Below are positions 1 through 23,488 of a stretch of 64,000 bases of DNA, in pieces; position 1 is the stretch's first letter, and each line of letters opens with the position of its first letter. The position numbers and the translations under genes are program-made. The stretch covers positions 121,196,363 through 121,260,362 of the forward strand of contig CM054180.1 in the NCBI GenBank assembly GCA_028829895.1, written 5' to 3'. This DNA is from Sinotaia quadrata (taxonomy: Eukaryota > Mollusca > Gastropoda > Architaenioglossa > Viviparidae). Under the pieces are notes generated by a model, which did no database searches, was not told the DNA's origin, and saw nothing but the letters and a program-made list of their open reading frames with translations.

Positions 1-143
1 ATTTACTCAGTTATATAAAGCAAGAAATAGATTTATCAAATAGATATGCAAACAGATATATAGACAGAAAAAACAATTCACAGATGTACCTCGATTTAGA
101 CCGGATATTATATCGAAATCATGAAAATATTCCTATTTCCACT

Positions 144-1586
<1,443 letters not shown>

Positions 1587-3708
1587 GTGTGCATGCGTGA
1601 GTGTTTCAATGTGTTTCAGTATGCCGCATATATACTTCATTTAAGTTTAATTATAAATATTTCTTAAAAGTTATGTGTGACGTAGAGGTCACCGGATTTT
1701 GGACCATTTCACTATCACTCTTGCTGTGTTTGAACTGCATGCATCATCTTACACCCAGCTACTCGTTTTCTTAGATGGTAAATATTCTTGTGTAGTTGTG
1801 TCAGCAAGGCTTTGAAATCATCGCATAGGTCCATAAGGTCGTCTTCGTTCCCTTTCTGTGCTGAACATGCCTACTGTATCTGTAGAACCTGGCGGAAGTA
1901 CACGTGTTGGTGAGATAAGTGAATTTCAACGGAAAGATAACCCATCGCTCACTACTACACCTATGACGCTTTTTGGTAAGGTGAACGAAAGAGCAGAGAT
2001 CTTGTATCGTCTTAACATTGTGTTGCCTCAGCTACGAGTTGGACAGAGGAATTATAATTATATTTAACGAGAAACAGCAGACCTGTCAAATCCATCGCAC
2101 CCACCACCACTTCACGTCAGTATGGGTAGTTCAGGAATTAGGTAATTTGTTTATTAGCTCTATCATCACAGTTATTTCCCTTAACTCTGGTAGTCGCAGT
2201 TATATTTTATCATTAATATCTAGGAAATGTTACAATGAAGGCATCAATGAATATACTTTTAAAACAAATACGCTAGATATGCAAGGAAAGTAATGCAAGA
2301 TACAAAGGAGATAGTACATATCAATAAGCACGTTTCGCGCATGCATCAAAACAATTTCCGGACCGGTGTATCAAGATCAGAATTACGTCATTTTAGTTCG
2401 TGTTTCTGTTTTCATTTAAAATACTCCTGAATGAATGTCGACAAAGTGACGTAGATTTAGTGATTTAGTATTTCCAGACTTTGCTGTTGACCACTGAAGT
2501 ATACCGGAGTGTGTTAATGAGAATTCATATAAAAAAAATCCATATTAAGATAACGTCGATGACCAGTGAAGTGTGACGGAGTGTAGTGATTTGAATTCAC
2601 TTCTAACATTTCAGTAAAGAGGATGCAGAGAAACGTTGTAAAAGTGTGAACGTGAATTGCTTTTCACATGTACATGAAGGTGGATTGCATTTGAAATGTA
2701 CTTGAAGGTAAATTGTTTGACAAATAATCTTTTATAGTTGTTGTTTTTACATATTAATTAGTTTTATTATATTCTTATCTGAAGTAGAACTTGTCCCCAT
2801 TAGAGTGGCGGCACACCTTACTGAAATCCGCAAAATGTCCCCCGTCCACCCCCAAAAAATATTGTATCAAGGAAGAACTTGCAATTTTACTGAGAAGTAA
2901 GCGTTTTTTTTTAAAACGAGAGCTCTGGCGTATGTACAAGCTTCCTTCGCGCAAAACAGATCTACATCAGACTAGCGCGTCACTAAATCGAAATTTAATC
3001 TTAACAAGTAATCTGTATAAAATTTCGTAAGAGATAGATGTGGAATGGAGTTTCAGATCTGAAGTGAAGGCAGTTATATACAAGTACAACATTCCTAATA
3101 TTAGTAATTACAAATGCACACACCCCTTTCCTTTTCCTCTCTAATAATTTCTCTATTTGTGTACGTAAGCACACGTACATACACACACTTGTGTTATGTG
3201 TTTGTGCGCATGTTCATAAGTGTATGAATCAATGTATAGAAGTATATATAGTGTCATACAAAATAAGCACATACACGCACTCATGAACTTGTATAAACAT
3301 AAACAGTTCTTGAACAATATAAGCCATTCTAATTGTAAATCTACTTGAAATCATGGTCGAGGTGGATATTAGTGGAGTCAGTGGAGTGTGAAAAATGTAC
3401 GTCTCTATTAACTGTAAAACAATTACCAACCTAATTCAAACAATAATCCTATATCCATGGATATCTGGAATAGTTATGTTACATTCCATTCTTTGATTGT
3501 TGCTAGCCAAACTTCTGGAATCAGAGGAAATGTGTCCAAGTTGTGATGGTCTCCTTGTGAAAACGTTGTGTAATATTTCTATGACCTATTGTTACGTCTG
3601 AGTTCTCCATAGTGAGTAAGTATGACCTCCCAACTGTAGGGACCCAGAGTTCGTATGACGCACAGCGAGACGCTGGCAACTAAACTCTCCACAAAGGAGA
3701 CTTTCTTC

Positions 3709-3712
<4 letters not shown>
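1587..3712. other. Noncoding stretch with short internal duplications
   Basis: No exon with both splice signals and recognisable coding sequence was found. Around 2440-2600 a 35-40 bp segment containing GACCA(C/G)TGAAGT and GGAGTGT is repeated with divergence, and around 2660-2720 a segment with TGTAC(A/T)TGAAGGT is repeated. The open frames at 1858-2067, 2018-2293 and 2791-3030 lack family resemblance or good splice context and are not called. Confidence 0.45.
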
Positions 3713-3769
<57 letters not shown>

Positions 3770-3786
3770 GGAGACAGAGACAGAAA
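3713..3786. repeat. GA microsatellite
   Basis: About 28 GA units end in GACGGAGACAGAGACAG. Confidence 0.95.
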
Positions 3787-4507
3787 AAGAAATAAATTGT
3801 ATAAAGAAGAAACTTGTTAGATATTAATATAGGAAAACCAACAAGAATTAGTTGCTCATTTTCCAATACCACTGGTTAAAAAAAAATGTGTGCATATATC
3901 TATATGTCTAAGTGTCTCTTGGTGTATTTTTCGTAGATCTATCATTTTCGCCTGTAGTTATTATTTTAAAATGTAGCTATATATCAGAATAGAGCAATTC
4001 ATCGCTGTGACAAAGGATCAAAGACTTTAAATTTTTAAAAATTAGAAAGCTAACGACAAAGAACCTTTTCCTCACGTTTCTTTTTTCTCCAGAGCAACAA
4101 ACAAGCAAGTGAGTTACACGTTACAACTAATTTTATAACGTATATAGTAAAACGTAGCATTATGAGCATAATTCAGAGCAGTTATTCCAAAGTTGGCTTA
4201 GGATGGTACCTTGAAGCAGGTAAGCATGTTAGTCACACTTGGCTGCATCTCGAGTCTGTCGATTCGTCTGGATCTACACTTGGCATCTGAAATAGCAGAC
4301 CAGAAATAATGAGGAGGATAATACTTAATATATTTTATGCTTTCATTTCTACACTTTGATATATTTCCACTTTTATTATCTTAGATCAGTTAAATATCAT
4401 TTTTTCTCACTATTACTTTTTGTTTCCATGTTTAAGTGCAACAAGAGTCTCACTTAAATGTCACTGATGTCGTGCCACTTTCTCGGATTTATTGTTGGGC
4501 CAACATT

Positions 4508-4622
4508 ATCCATCCATCCATCCATCCATCCATCCATCCATCCATCCACCCACCCACCCATCCATCCATCCATCCATCCATCCATCTGTCTATCTATCTA
4601 TCTGTCTGTTTGTCTGTCTATC
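4508..4622. repeat. CCAT/CCAC/TCTA/TCTG compound microsatellite
   Basis: CATC/CACC tetranucleotide units change to TCTA and TCTG units. The peptide frames over it (HPSIHPSI) are artefactual. Confidence 0.95.
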
Positions 4623-4920
4623 GTTTATGTGGAGACAATTACTGAGGTAATTATTATTGTTGTTATCATTATTGTGATTGTTGTATAAAATGTTGTAATT
4701 GAGTGTTTTGCATCATTATGTGAAAAATTCGTGAAATTATTTAGTTTGTTTATGTAATGACATTTATTTTTTTTGTTTTTTATCTCTGTGCTTATACTTG
4801 AGTGCTTGCACATTTGAGTTATATTAGTATTTCGTAATATTCACTCTAATCTCACGTTCATTGGATGTTGTATTCTTTCATCTATTAACGTTTGTGTCAC
4901 TTTATATTTCTGCAATTTAG

Positions 4921-9825
<4,905 letters not shown>

Positions 9826-10307
9826 GCAGCATCAACATTTATAACTGAAATATATATGCTTAATATTCCTCGGAAATAATCTGATTTCGTGAACTCGTTT
9901 TGTTGAAATAAACGTTGATTAATACAACTTCTGTAACGGAAATTTTGTATTGCATACAATCATTCTGGTTTATACTCCAGCCTCCCGCTGATAATATTTT
10001 ACTGTGTGTAAAGAATATTGCTTATTATATAAGAAGCATTTCTTATACATTTCCGTTAAGCATATCAGTTGTTAGGAAACCTAGAATCATAAGGACAGTG
10101 GAACAATTATAAAAACTATCTATAGTCATAGAGGACATTAGTCAAATTATAATTATACTATGTTGATTGTCCGTATTAAAATGTTGACCAAACATGATCG
10201 ATTGACATTACATCTATCCATTTGACTAACCAAAATTTGCAATTTATGTCCATAAAATATTTTCTATTCATGATCAAACTAATTCGTATCTAATTCTTGT
10301 GAGTATG

Positions 10308-10613
10308 GCCGGCAGGCAGGCAGACAGACAGACAGGCAGGCATACAGACAGGCAGACAGATAGGCAGACAGGCAGGCAGGCAGGCAGACAGACAGACAGG
10401 CAGGCATACAGACAGGCAGACGGATAGGCAGACAGGCAGGCAGGCAGACAGAGAGACAGACAGACAGGCAGGCAGGCAGGCAGACAGACAGACAGGCAGG
10501 CATACAGACAGGCAGACAGATAGGCAGACAGAGAGACAGACAGACAGGCAGGCAGGCAGGCAGGCAGACAGACAGGCAGGCAGGCAGACAGACAGACAGG
10601 CAGACAGATAGAT
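10308..10613. repeat. CAGG/CAGA tetranucleotide tract with higher-order repeats
   Basis: GGCAGGCAGACAGACAG-type sequence runs over about 300 bp. A larger unit recurs three times from about 10332, 10396 and 10494, each recognisable by the rare words GCATACAGACAG and GATAGGCAGAC. This shows duplication of blocks, not only single-unit slippage. Confidence 0.93.
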
Positions 10614-11051
10614 TTAAATGTGTCGATGTTTACCGAGTGCAAGTCAACAAGCGAGAGTGGAAGTCTGTCAGTGTGAATGTCGTGCGTCTCGTTACAAAAT
10701 TTTCAAAATTAAAATGAGACACACCTCGCCATGTTGGTGCATGTAAAGGTGAGTACAGCTGTCCTGAATGCTCTAGTCAGGTGTAAATGGTACGACAGGC
10801 CACCACACCCGGGCCTTCCTGTTTGGCTCTTTGCTTCTTGAAGTAAGTGTATTTTAATTTTGGATGTTAATTTCCTTCTCGCCTTCACTTTGTACTTTTG
10901 CTGGCTTGCTTTTGTATTTACCTCCATTTTGTACAGGGAGATAATATATGAGTCAACATTGACATAATATATATTAGCTTTCCCAGTTTTCCCCCAAATA
11001 TCTTCTCTTTGAGCGTTGCCTATCTACACACTCTGACTAATAGCATTCATT

Positions 11052-11055
<4 letters not shown>

Positions 11056-11088
<33 letters not shown>

Positions 11089-11137
11089 GCACACACACAC
11101 ACACACACACACGCGCGCACGCACACACACAGACACA

Positions 11138-11175
<38 letters not shown>

Positions 11176-11213
11176 TACACACACACACACATACAAGCGC
11201 GCGCGCACGCACA
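11056..11213. repeat. CA microsatellite with CG interruptions
   Basis: The CA run is broken by CGCACGC, GACACAGAC and GCGCGCGCACGC blocks. The purine-pyrimidine alternation is compatible with Z-DNA. Confidence 0.95.
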
Positions 11214-11689
11214 CCATCCACCATACTATTCTGTAATAATCTTGTTATATGTCCATACGTCGACTCATTGTGTTGCAATGCACATAATATTTTGCCAGTT
11301 TCATTTAATGCGTTTATTTGGAAATTTCTCCATATTCAGTTGATTTTTATTTTAAAACAGACTCATGCCATAATGTAAGGCCATAATGTTGCAAAGCCTA
11401 TACAAAATGGTGGCACTTTTATTACCAGAACGGACTTCAGAATCCCCTGTAAGCCACCATGCACTGAATGCCCATAGAGCAACCCATTATCTATAACAGC
11501 ATTGTTTTATCTTGTCTGACTTAGAAACTGAATTCTAAATCATATCGTCATCTTCTTGTCAGAAATGATGTTACAATCAATCCTCCAGAACTGCCCAAAT
11601 GCCATTTCCAGAAATGACCACTGCCTAGACTGGATAATATATGGACTTGATCATATTTTATTTCAATTTCTCTCTCTCATGAATGTACA

Positions 11690-11980
11690 TCTGACCATTT
11701 AGAACTAGTGTGCTACCTTGACCTGTCTGTCCCTTGACCTCTCTGTCCTTGACCCCCTCCCTTTTGAGTGTATACATTTTTAAACATAATACCGGTCCGA
11801 TTAAGATATTTCGGCTAATGAATTGAAATGTGAAGTGAGTAGAAAAGCAACTTGAACATTATAAAAATAAAACAAACAAAAACCCAACCAAAATAAACGG
11901 CCAAAAATATAAAGATATTAAAGAAGTCCTAGGGTAATAAGGAAAGACAATTTTGATTGACAGATGTCTTGAGAGACTGT
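11690..11980. repeat. Diverged dispersed repeat, partner of 330-560
   Basis: This region shares a CTACCTTGACC start, repeated CCTTGACC words, a run of As, and AATTTTGATTGACAG with the segment at 330-560. No coding content is visible. The class of element is unknown. Confidence 0.4.
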
Positions 11981-12879
11981 CAGTTGCCCATAAATTAATT
12001 AAAATCTAGGACAACATGACATTCGAGTGAAACCTCTCTTTGACTCCACGAGCCCCCAAAGCGAGTATCTCTCACTAAATATATAGATCTAAACAGAGAC
12101 AACATGCACACTACAAGATGAATTTTAGTGAAATTAAAGTGAAAATGTAATAAAAATATAAAAGAAAACGACTAACAAATAAATCAAAAATACATATCAA
12201 TTTCAGCTTGAATCATTAATCTAGCTAACTCAGAGGGATCTATCCTACCCTAAAAGTCCGTTTTTCTATCTGCAAATTCTCCCCCAAAACTTTTATCATT
12301 CAACTACAGTGTTTATTCTCTTGAAGCAAAAGATCTCTTGAAGTAATAATATAAATAGAGCAACCACTCCCTGATGCTAATGTTCAGGGCATTTTTCAAA
12401 CTTAATTCAAACAATTAAGGAAACAATTTTTCACAATTAAAGATTGTGGAACTTTTAGAATTGATGTCACAAATGCATCCCACAATTCTTATTACTTAAT
12501 TGGCTATTTAACACTCCTCCCCCCCCCCCCACTACAGTGACCTTAAAGTCCACAATTCGCGTTTAGTCTTAAGTATCAACATAGTCATTGTTCTCTACAA
12601 GAACCTGGTTACTTCTTACTGCATAGGCTTGCATTGACATACATTTTATTCAGAACATGATAGCTATTTATAGCTTTAGTTTTCTAAAATTAGCCAGATG
12701 ACGGTATTCAGAATTCAACAAAATCTGACATCAGAACAATGATGACGTTAAACAATCTACATAATAGATTAGAGTTTTCAAAAACAAAGCGTTACAGCCT
12801 AGTACTACTTCATTATTTCCCTTCTTTTCCCCCCACACTTAAAAAATTATTTTCGCCTAAAGTAAAGTTAGCGGAAATG

Positions 12880-13058
12880 ACATCATATGCCCATATCGTC
12901 AATAGTTTCGGTGTAGCGCCCGGAAGTACTTCTGAGCGCGCCAGTGAGCGACCATTCTGTCTCTGTGAAGCGGCGGTCTTACATCGACGGGAGATTTCTC
13001 AACGGTGTCTAACTTGTGACGATTGTTAAGCCTTGGTTGAACACAACTCCTTCTAACG
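12880..13058 (+). promoter_or_regulatory. Probable 5' leader exon and promoter region of the TRIM-macro gene
   Basis: This GC-richer segment in AT-rich surroundings contains GTAGCGCCCGGAAGTACTTC (an ETS-type CCGGAAGT core), GAGCGCGCCAG and GCGGCGG. It ends at a good donor, AACG|GTAAGAAT, at 13059. No long frame leads to the donor, so it is best read as a noncoding first exon. The matching acceptor would be TTTACTCAG at 14627-14635, just before the ATG at 14637. The transcription start cannot be fixed from sequence alone. Confidence 0.45.
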
Positions 13059-13161
13059 GTAAGAATCGCTCACTTTTTCTCAAAGGTCACGAGAACATAA
13101 GATACAATGCGGTTAAAACAATGTCTATTTTAAATGCTAAAGACTGAACAGGAAAAATATA

Positions 13162-13725
13162 TCTACTTTCGGTTTGATAACTTAAATGAGACTTATAGCA
13201 TGGCGGAATATTAATCCTTTCTAAGTGTTCTCTACTTTCGGTTTCTGGTTTGCTCTCTATAATAAGTAGTCCGATTATTTGATAAACATTTTTTGACTCT
13301 CTTTCTTTCTATCTCTATCGATGTGTGCGTGCGCGTGTGTGTGTGTACCTGTTTGGACTGGGGTGGTGTGGGGCTGGCTGTCACTAAGCAGTATTTAATA
13401 TTCGATTGATGAATACTTCTTTCATTAAAAACGGTAGAGATAATACGCTTCACAACAGTTCAAAAATTAAAAAAAAACTAACTTCACTAGCTGAAGTGAA
13501 ACACAATGTAAGCAGTTCTTGACTACATCAGGCTATCTGTGCATACAAGCTCTAAAATGTTAGGCTACTTTCGCTTTTCGAAAGAAGGCTTAATACTATT
13601 GCCAAAATTTCACGCTAGTCTACTTTCGTTTTGCAGAAACAGATTTAATAATATCTGTGACGCAAGCTTTCCAGATAAAAGAATTACTCGTCTACATTCG
13701 TTTTCTCATTCGCTATTTCACTTTC
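13162..13725. promoter_or_regulatory. Cluster of ISRE/IRF-like motifs in first intron
   Basis: Five related words sit at 13162-13176, 13231-13246, 13565-13579, 13618-13632 and 13690-13707. Their shared form is CTAC(T/A)TTCG(G/C/T)TTT. The copy at 13237-13246 reads GAAACCGAAA on the minus strand, a perfect GAAANNGAAA core. A separate perfect core, GAAAGTGAAA on the minus strand, is at 13716-13725. IRF proteins bind this core in animals; function here is inference. Confidence 0.4.
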
Positions 13726-14332
13726 ACTGTACATCACTGGAGTATGATTAGGCCTGCTTGCAAACTGCACATACTAAACATAGATAAGATTCAGCTTACA
13801 GCATTTACGCACTATACAATACACGTACAGGATTCATTAGGCTTTACATCACACCATGTATGCCTTAAATTCAACTTATTACAGATAAAGACCACAAAAT
13901 GAACACAGGATTTCTTAGGCTATTCATCTCACCATGTACGCCTTACATTATCTGCAATAAGTTGAATAAGACCACAAGACGAACACAGGATTCAGCTTAC
14001 AGCATGTATGCACTAATCGATGTAAACACAGCTGTACAATGAAGAATACTGTAAAGCACATTCAGAGTCGCTACTGTAATGTATTTCCCCCTGTTTTCTA
14101 GAAGACCGAATGGGGAAAAACAGCGTTATTGATGCGCACGTTCATTGCAGAAATATCAATAACATACGATACATTAACAATTACTAGTTCTGGTAGATAT
14201 CTTTCTGCGGGATGGGGGTGGGGGAATCTTAAAATACGCACATGCCTTCATTTTGTCATGAAAAAAAGAAACTGTTTGCACTAGGACTGAATTATAATTA
14301 TTTTTGCTTGTCAAATGAGTCATTTATAGTGT

Positions 14333-14508
<176 letters not shown>

Positions 14509-14636
14509 AGTTCTGCGTAGCTTTGGACTGTTGATGTATGTTTCGCTGGTGTTTTCATTTTGATTTACACACGACGTTTTGGAAGTCTGTCTCTATAATT
14601 ATATATATTCTAATTCAAAGAACACCTTTACTCAGG

Positions 14637-18900
<4,264 letters not shown>

Positions 18901-19978
18901 ATATATGTGTAGTCACTCGAACGAAGACTGACTTGCACATTTGCGAGGAGATAAACAAATGCTTAGTCTTGCTTTGATTATATTTATTTATCCTCAGAAA
19001 TGGCAAATAACATTCATGAAAGTATTTTGTACAATATATGGCCTCCTCATGGAATGTTGGTTCCTTTGGTTATGATGAAAATTACTTAATGCAGATACAG
19101 GAGGAGCCACCCTTAATTGTCATATAGCAAATGGTCACAAATGAATTAGCAAAAAAAGGTCTTTTCCATAAACAGTTTCCACAGTAAAATTAAATTAACA
19201 ACAAATCAAACGTGCCACACTGAAGAAATAATTGTTAGAGCTTAAAGTGTGAATTCTGGGCTGCCTGGCTGTGTATTCAAGGTGGCTCTACTCCAGGTAG
19301 GATGGCTACAAACTGAAGTGTAGGTATTATATTGGAGATGACCGAGTTTTGGAGGCTGTCCCAGAAGGGGCGATTCCTATATACAGGGTACTCTATAGCA
19401 TTAATGTCTGTGTTCGTTTACACATCTTGTGATCAATCAAACGCGTAATTTTTATATCCATTTCTTTCGCTTGAAGATTCAATTACAAGATTCTTTTTAT
19501 AATAGAATATTAACACATTATCCGAACTGCCTGATACGCGCGCTCTCTCTCTCTCTCTCCTCCCTCCCCTTTACCACCTATACCCAAACTTCTTATTTTG
19601 ATTGTTTTCTTGAGGGAGGAGGGACTACTATATTAAACAATGAAAAGCCAGCACAGAGAACCAAGTCCCACCAAAGACGACTAATAACTTTAAATGGAGG
19701 ACAACGCTTATGAAACACATTATAAATTATGTTGGGTTAATCTGAGCATTGTTCTTTAAATTTTTGTTGTTGTCATTTTCTTACCTATAATTGTGCGTTA
19801 AACTTGTTCAATATTCCCACCAACCACATTTTTACTTTTATATAATTTTTTTTTAAATTTCAATTATTGCGCTGAAGTTTCTTTTTTTTCCTCATATTAC
19901 TTCCTTCTTTTTTTTTTTTTTTTTTACAATGCACAGAGTAATGAAAAACAAATATTTTTAAAAACCACGTACTCAATT

Positions 19979-20023
19979 TTTCCTTTCCTTTCCTTTCCTT
20001 TCCTTTCCTTTCCTTTCCTTCCT

Positions 20024-20118
<95 letters not shown>
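19979..20118. repeat. TTTCC then TTTC microsatellite
   Basis: About ten CTTTC units change to about 22 TTTC units. It is a polypyrimidine tract like that at 16303-16600. Confidence 0.96.
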
Positions 20119-20258
20119 CAGTGTAGTGTATAGAAATACATTTTACCATATTACGTCTTAAAACATTACTTCAGTGTTAGTTTTATTAGATTTGTTTGCA
20201 ATGATGATATGTTGTAATCGTATTGAACTAGAATAGGCAGATAGCTGATTTTTGATTG

Positions 20259-20261
<3 letters not shown>

Positions 20262-20339
<78 letters not shown>

Positions 20340-20347
20340 TCTATCTA
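20262..20347. repeat. CT/GTCT/ATCT compound microsatellite
   Basis: The unit order CT, GTCT, ATCT is the reverse of the tract at 1421-1586. Confidence 0.95.
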
Positions 20348-20554
20348 ATGTATCTATCTATCCGTAAAACGTTTTGTCAGTTTATTTCAAGTAGAGAGTG
20401 AATAAGTAGTTAAATGTGCTGCTTTCATTTTCAGAGTTCGTTTAGATGTTTATCATTAGTGTTCTTTTATACTATTTGGTATTTTAACATAAATAAAATA
20501 AACTATAATAAATATCAATAATCTCGGTTCTTTAATTATTACAAACTTACCTTT

Positions 20555-20560
<6 letters not shown>

Positions 20561-20622
<62 letters not shown>
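20561..20622. repeat. CA microsatellite
   Basis: About 31 uninterrupted CA units. Confidence 0.96.
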
Positions 20623-20625
<3 letters not shown>

Positions 20626-21659
20626 AGCAGCCTATGACTATCTATTCACTTTACCTCTTCTGGCCGTTACATTTTATTTTCGTTCTAAGAGTAAAGTGCT
20701 ATTAATAATAATGTGATAGAGTGTTTGCAGTGATACTCAGTAGCAGTAGTAAGAGTATTAGGCCCTACATGAACAAAAATAATGGGGGTGGGCACTAGTT
20801 ATTTTGAATTAAATTTCGCTCAGTTATAAATATTTGAGTCGAGTAGGAGAGAAGGTGTAACTGTAAAACCATGCCGGAATCTGTATATTTAGCGATACGC
20901 GAAAGAGTAGCGCGCTGACACGTCACGGGGAAATTATTAACCTACATATTGAAAGCAGGAAATGGTAAGAACAATTTTAAACACACGGGAAAGTGATCAG
21001 TCTGAAATTGTCGCGTGAACTACGTCACCGAGTCCGTGGTATGGAATTCTTTCTCCAAACATAGACGATATGTTACTGATTCTCACTCCTCCCTCCTCCC
21101 CTCTAGTTGCGTGAAGCAGTGAGCTAGCATTCATTCGCGCTCACAATTTGTTTGTAATAAGTTGTAGTTTATCTATTCCATTAATTGTGTCCTGGTATGC
21201 ATATCATTACAGCAGCTGTCAGTATCCTAAAATTATAATAATAGGATTTATAGCTGAGAATTGCATTACCAACTTAAATAAATACTCGTAAGTACAAAAA
21301 CAGCCCTTACATTCTTACTTTCGATTTCGAGGTAAGGGACATAATATAGAGTGAACCAAATTTTCTACCTTTTGAGTTGTGTTCCATGCAATCATCTTTT
21401 CTGATTTTAAAAAGAAAATAATAGCACAGTAACTTTTCTTTATATTTTTACACATGGTTATTACTAATAATACGTGTATATACTAATTAGTAAGGGTGTA
21501 TATCTTGACAGTAGCACCCACCTATATTTCTTCTCTGGTCTTCATTCAATCCATGTTTCGCGTAGACTTCTCTCCCGAAAGTAATCATTAAACGTAATTA
21601 AATTATTAATTAAAAGTGTAAACGGAAGATATTCTTCAAGTGAAATAATCTAGTTTTAA

Positions 21660-21813
21660 GTACAGATCTAATACAGTGCATAATATATTTTATGTACATA
21701 TCAATTAAAGTGCAATAATATATTTTATGTACAGATCTAATACAGTGCATATTTTAAGTACATATCAATTAAAGTGCAATAATATATTTTATGTACAGAT
21801 CTAATACAGTGCA
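21660..21813. repeat. Tandem repeat with alternating half-units
   Basis: The words TACAGATCTAATACAGTGCA and TACATATCAATTAAAGTGCA alternate, separated by ATAATATATTTTATG. There are about five half-units. Confidence 0.85.
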
Positions 21814-22077
21814 AAAACACTGGGCCACATCAAATTTGCTAAGTATTTTTGACAGATTTATGACAGCATTATTGTGCTGGATCCAAAAATGACATCGGTT
21901 TTGTTCAATCAGGTAAACTTTTTGATCTATTTTTGATCAACATTTTGATCTATTGCCACATTATTATTATTATTATTTTACATGTAAGGGTATTTGTTTT
22001 ACATAATTATAAAGAGGTTACATAAGCTATTTAAAAAAAATAATTGATGTAATTGATATGTTTATTCCTTAGGTAAT

Positions 22078-22200
22078 AAAATGGAGATGGCCAGAAGACA
22101 TTGTAAAAAGAAGCCCGATGTATTTTGCTACATCTGCGACGAATACACCGTTGTTCCTAAGAGGAATCCAGTAACAGGTTTCATAAAGCGTGCTGTGTAG
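22078..22200 (+). pseudogene. N-terminal fragment of a repeat-associated KPDxFCYxC protein
   Basis: ATG at 22081 opens 39 codons ending in TAG at 22198. The peptide contains KKKPDVFCYICDEYT and NPVTGFIKRA. This matches, from memory of the family, the N-terminus of a large uncharacterised multi-copy protein family in invertebrate genomes, whose later part is seen at the right end of this window. The conserved family sequence beyond VKRAY is missing, so this is a truncated copy or one isolated exon: a donor-like ACAG|GTTTCA lies in it at 22175. The function of the family is unknown to me. Confidence 0.5.
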
Positions 22201-23488
22201 TGCGTGTATACAATTTATATTGTTAAAATAATTTTCTGTTTCTCATTATAGTTCATCCCCTCTTCTTGGTAATATATTCAGAAGAATAAAGTTCATCTGT
22301 GATGGTGTGGCATTACATAACAATTAAGAAGTCGGACATACAAGAAACCTTTGGAACGTGGATGGTCCACTACGGGGATTTGGGAAAATGCCAGGTCGAT
22401 GTTAATCCCAAATACATATTTAAATACGATAATTAACATTGTGTAGGGAGAAACACAGATGGGCCTCTCATCGTAACCCAGTTCACATTTATAAGTGCAT
22501 TAATATTATAGGTAAGAGATAATATAATCCTCAAAATGAAAGGGACACTTCTCACGTTGAAAAAATCTGTCACACACTCCATTAATTCTTTCTTCACCTT
22601 CACCACCTGCAAGACTCATTGTTTTCATAATCTTGCAATTACGACCGCTTTGATTTGAAAATAAATTTCACGTTATGCATGCAATTACTTTTTACACCAT
22701 TTCATACAATTACTCTTTAACACCATTTCATACAATTACTCTTTAACACCATTTCATACAATTACTCTTTAACACCATTTCATACAATTACTCTTTAACA
22801 CCATTTCTGCAATTACTCTTAAGCACAATTTCTGTCTCTTTGTCACTTCGCCTCCATCATCATGTGACACCAACATATGATGACAATCCACCTCAAAACA
22901 AAATTGGACAGGGGGACGTTTGCTGGAGAGTACAAAATACTAACCTATTACTACTACTACTTTTACTGCTACCACTTCTACTAATGCTACTACTAGTGGT
23001 ACAAGGATGAAGAGCTATAACAAAAATAGAATTACTGCTAGTAATAATAATGAAAACATTACTACAGAAAATAATAATGTGTTACAGATCATGTAAATTA
23101 AAATGTCCAGACCATTTACAATCAAAAAGAAAAGATAAATAATCACCACGAGAGAAGAAGGTGTTTTGTTATGAAACGCAACATTATCTGGACAACGATA
23201 GGGATTGGACACCTCTCTGCCCCCCCTCCTCCTCCACCCAACTGCCCGCACATGAAAACTGCTGATATTTTCTCGTGGTCATTCGCTGCTTAGCCAGTGC
23301 TCTTCGTTAAAGTAAAAAAAACACATCTGATTCAAGTTATAATTGTTTTGAACAATTTGAATACTTCTTTTATTAATGCATTAATTACAAATAGCACGTT
23401 CAATGCAATCGATTTAATCTACGTAATAAGAATGGACTATGTTTTCCTGTATTCTAACATAGTATGAAGTGTAATGGGCTCACATCCT
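22201..23488. other. Noncoding with a 28-bp tandem repeat
   Basis: Bases 22683-22830 are about five copies of a 28-bp unit containing CATACAATTACTCTTTAACA. A CTA/ACT-rich trinucleotide stretch lies at about 22949-22995. No exon is recognised. Confidence 0.5.

Larger units (their letters stand above)
18901..22060. other. Intergenic region between TRIM-macro gene and a repeat-protein fragment
   Basis: No exon was recognised. Included are a TTTCC/TTTC tract (19979-20118), CT/GTCT/ATCT (20262-20347), a CA run (20561-20622), and a 21660-21813 tandem repeat of TACAGATCTAATACAGTGCA with AATATATTTTATGTACA. Bases about 19260-19390 have a different, GC-richer texture and may be an old mobile-element remnant, but no family is recognisable. 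Confidence 0.45.
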
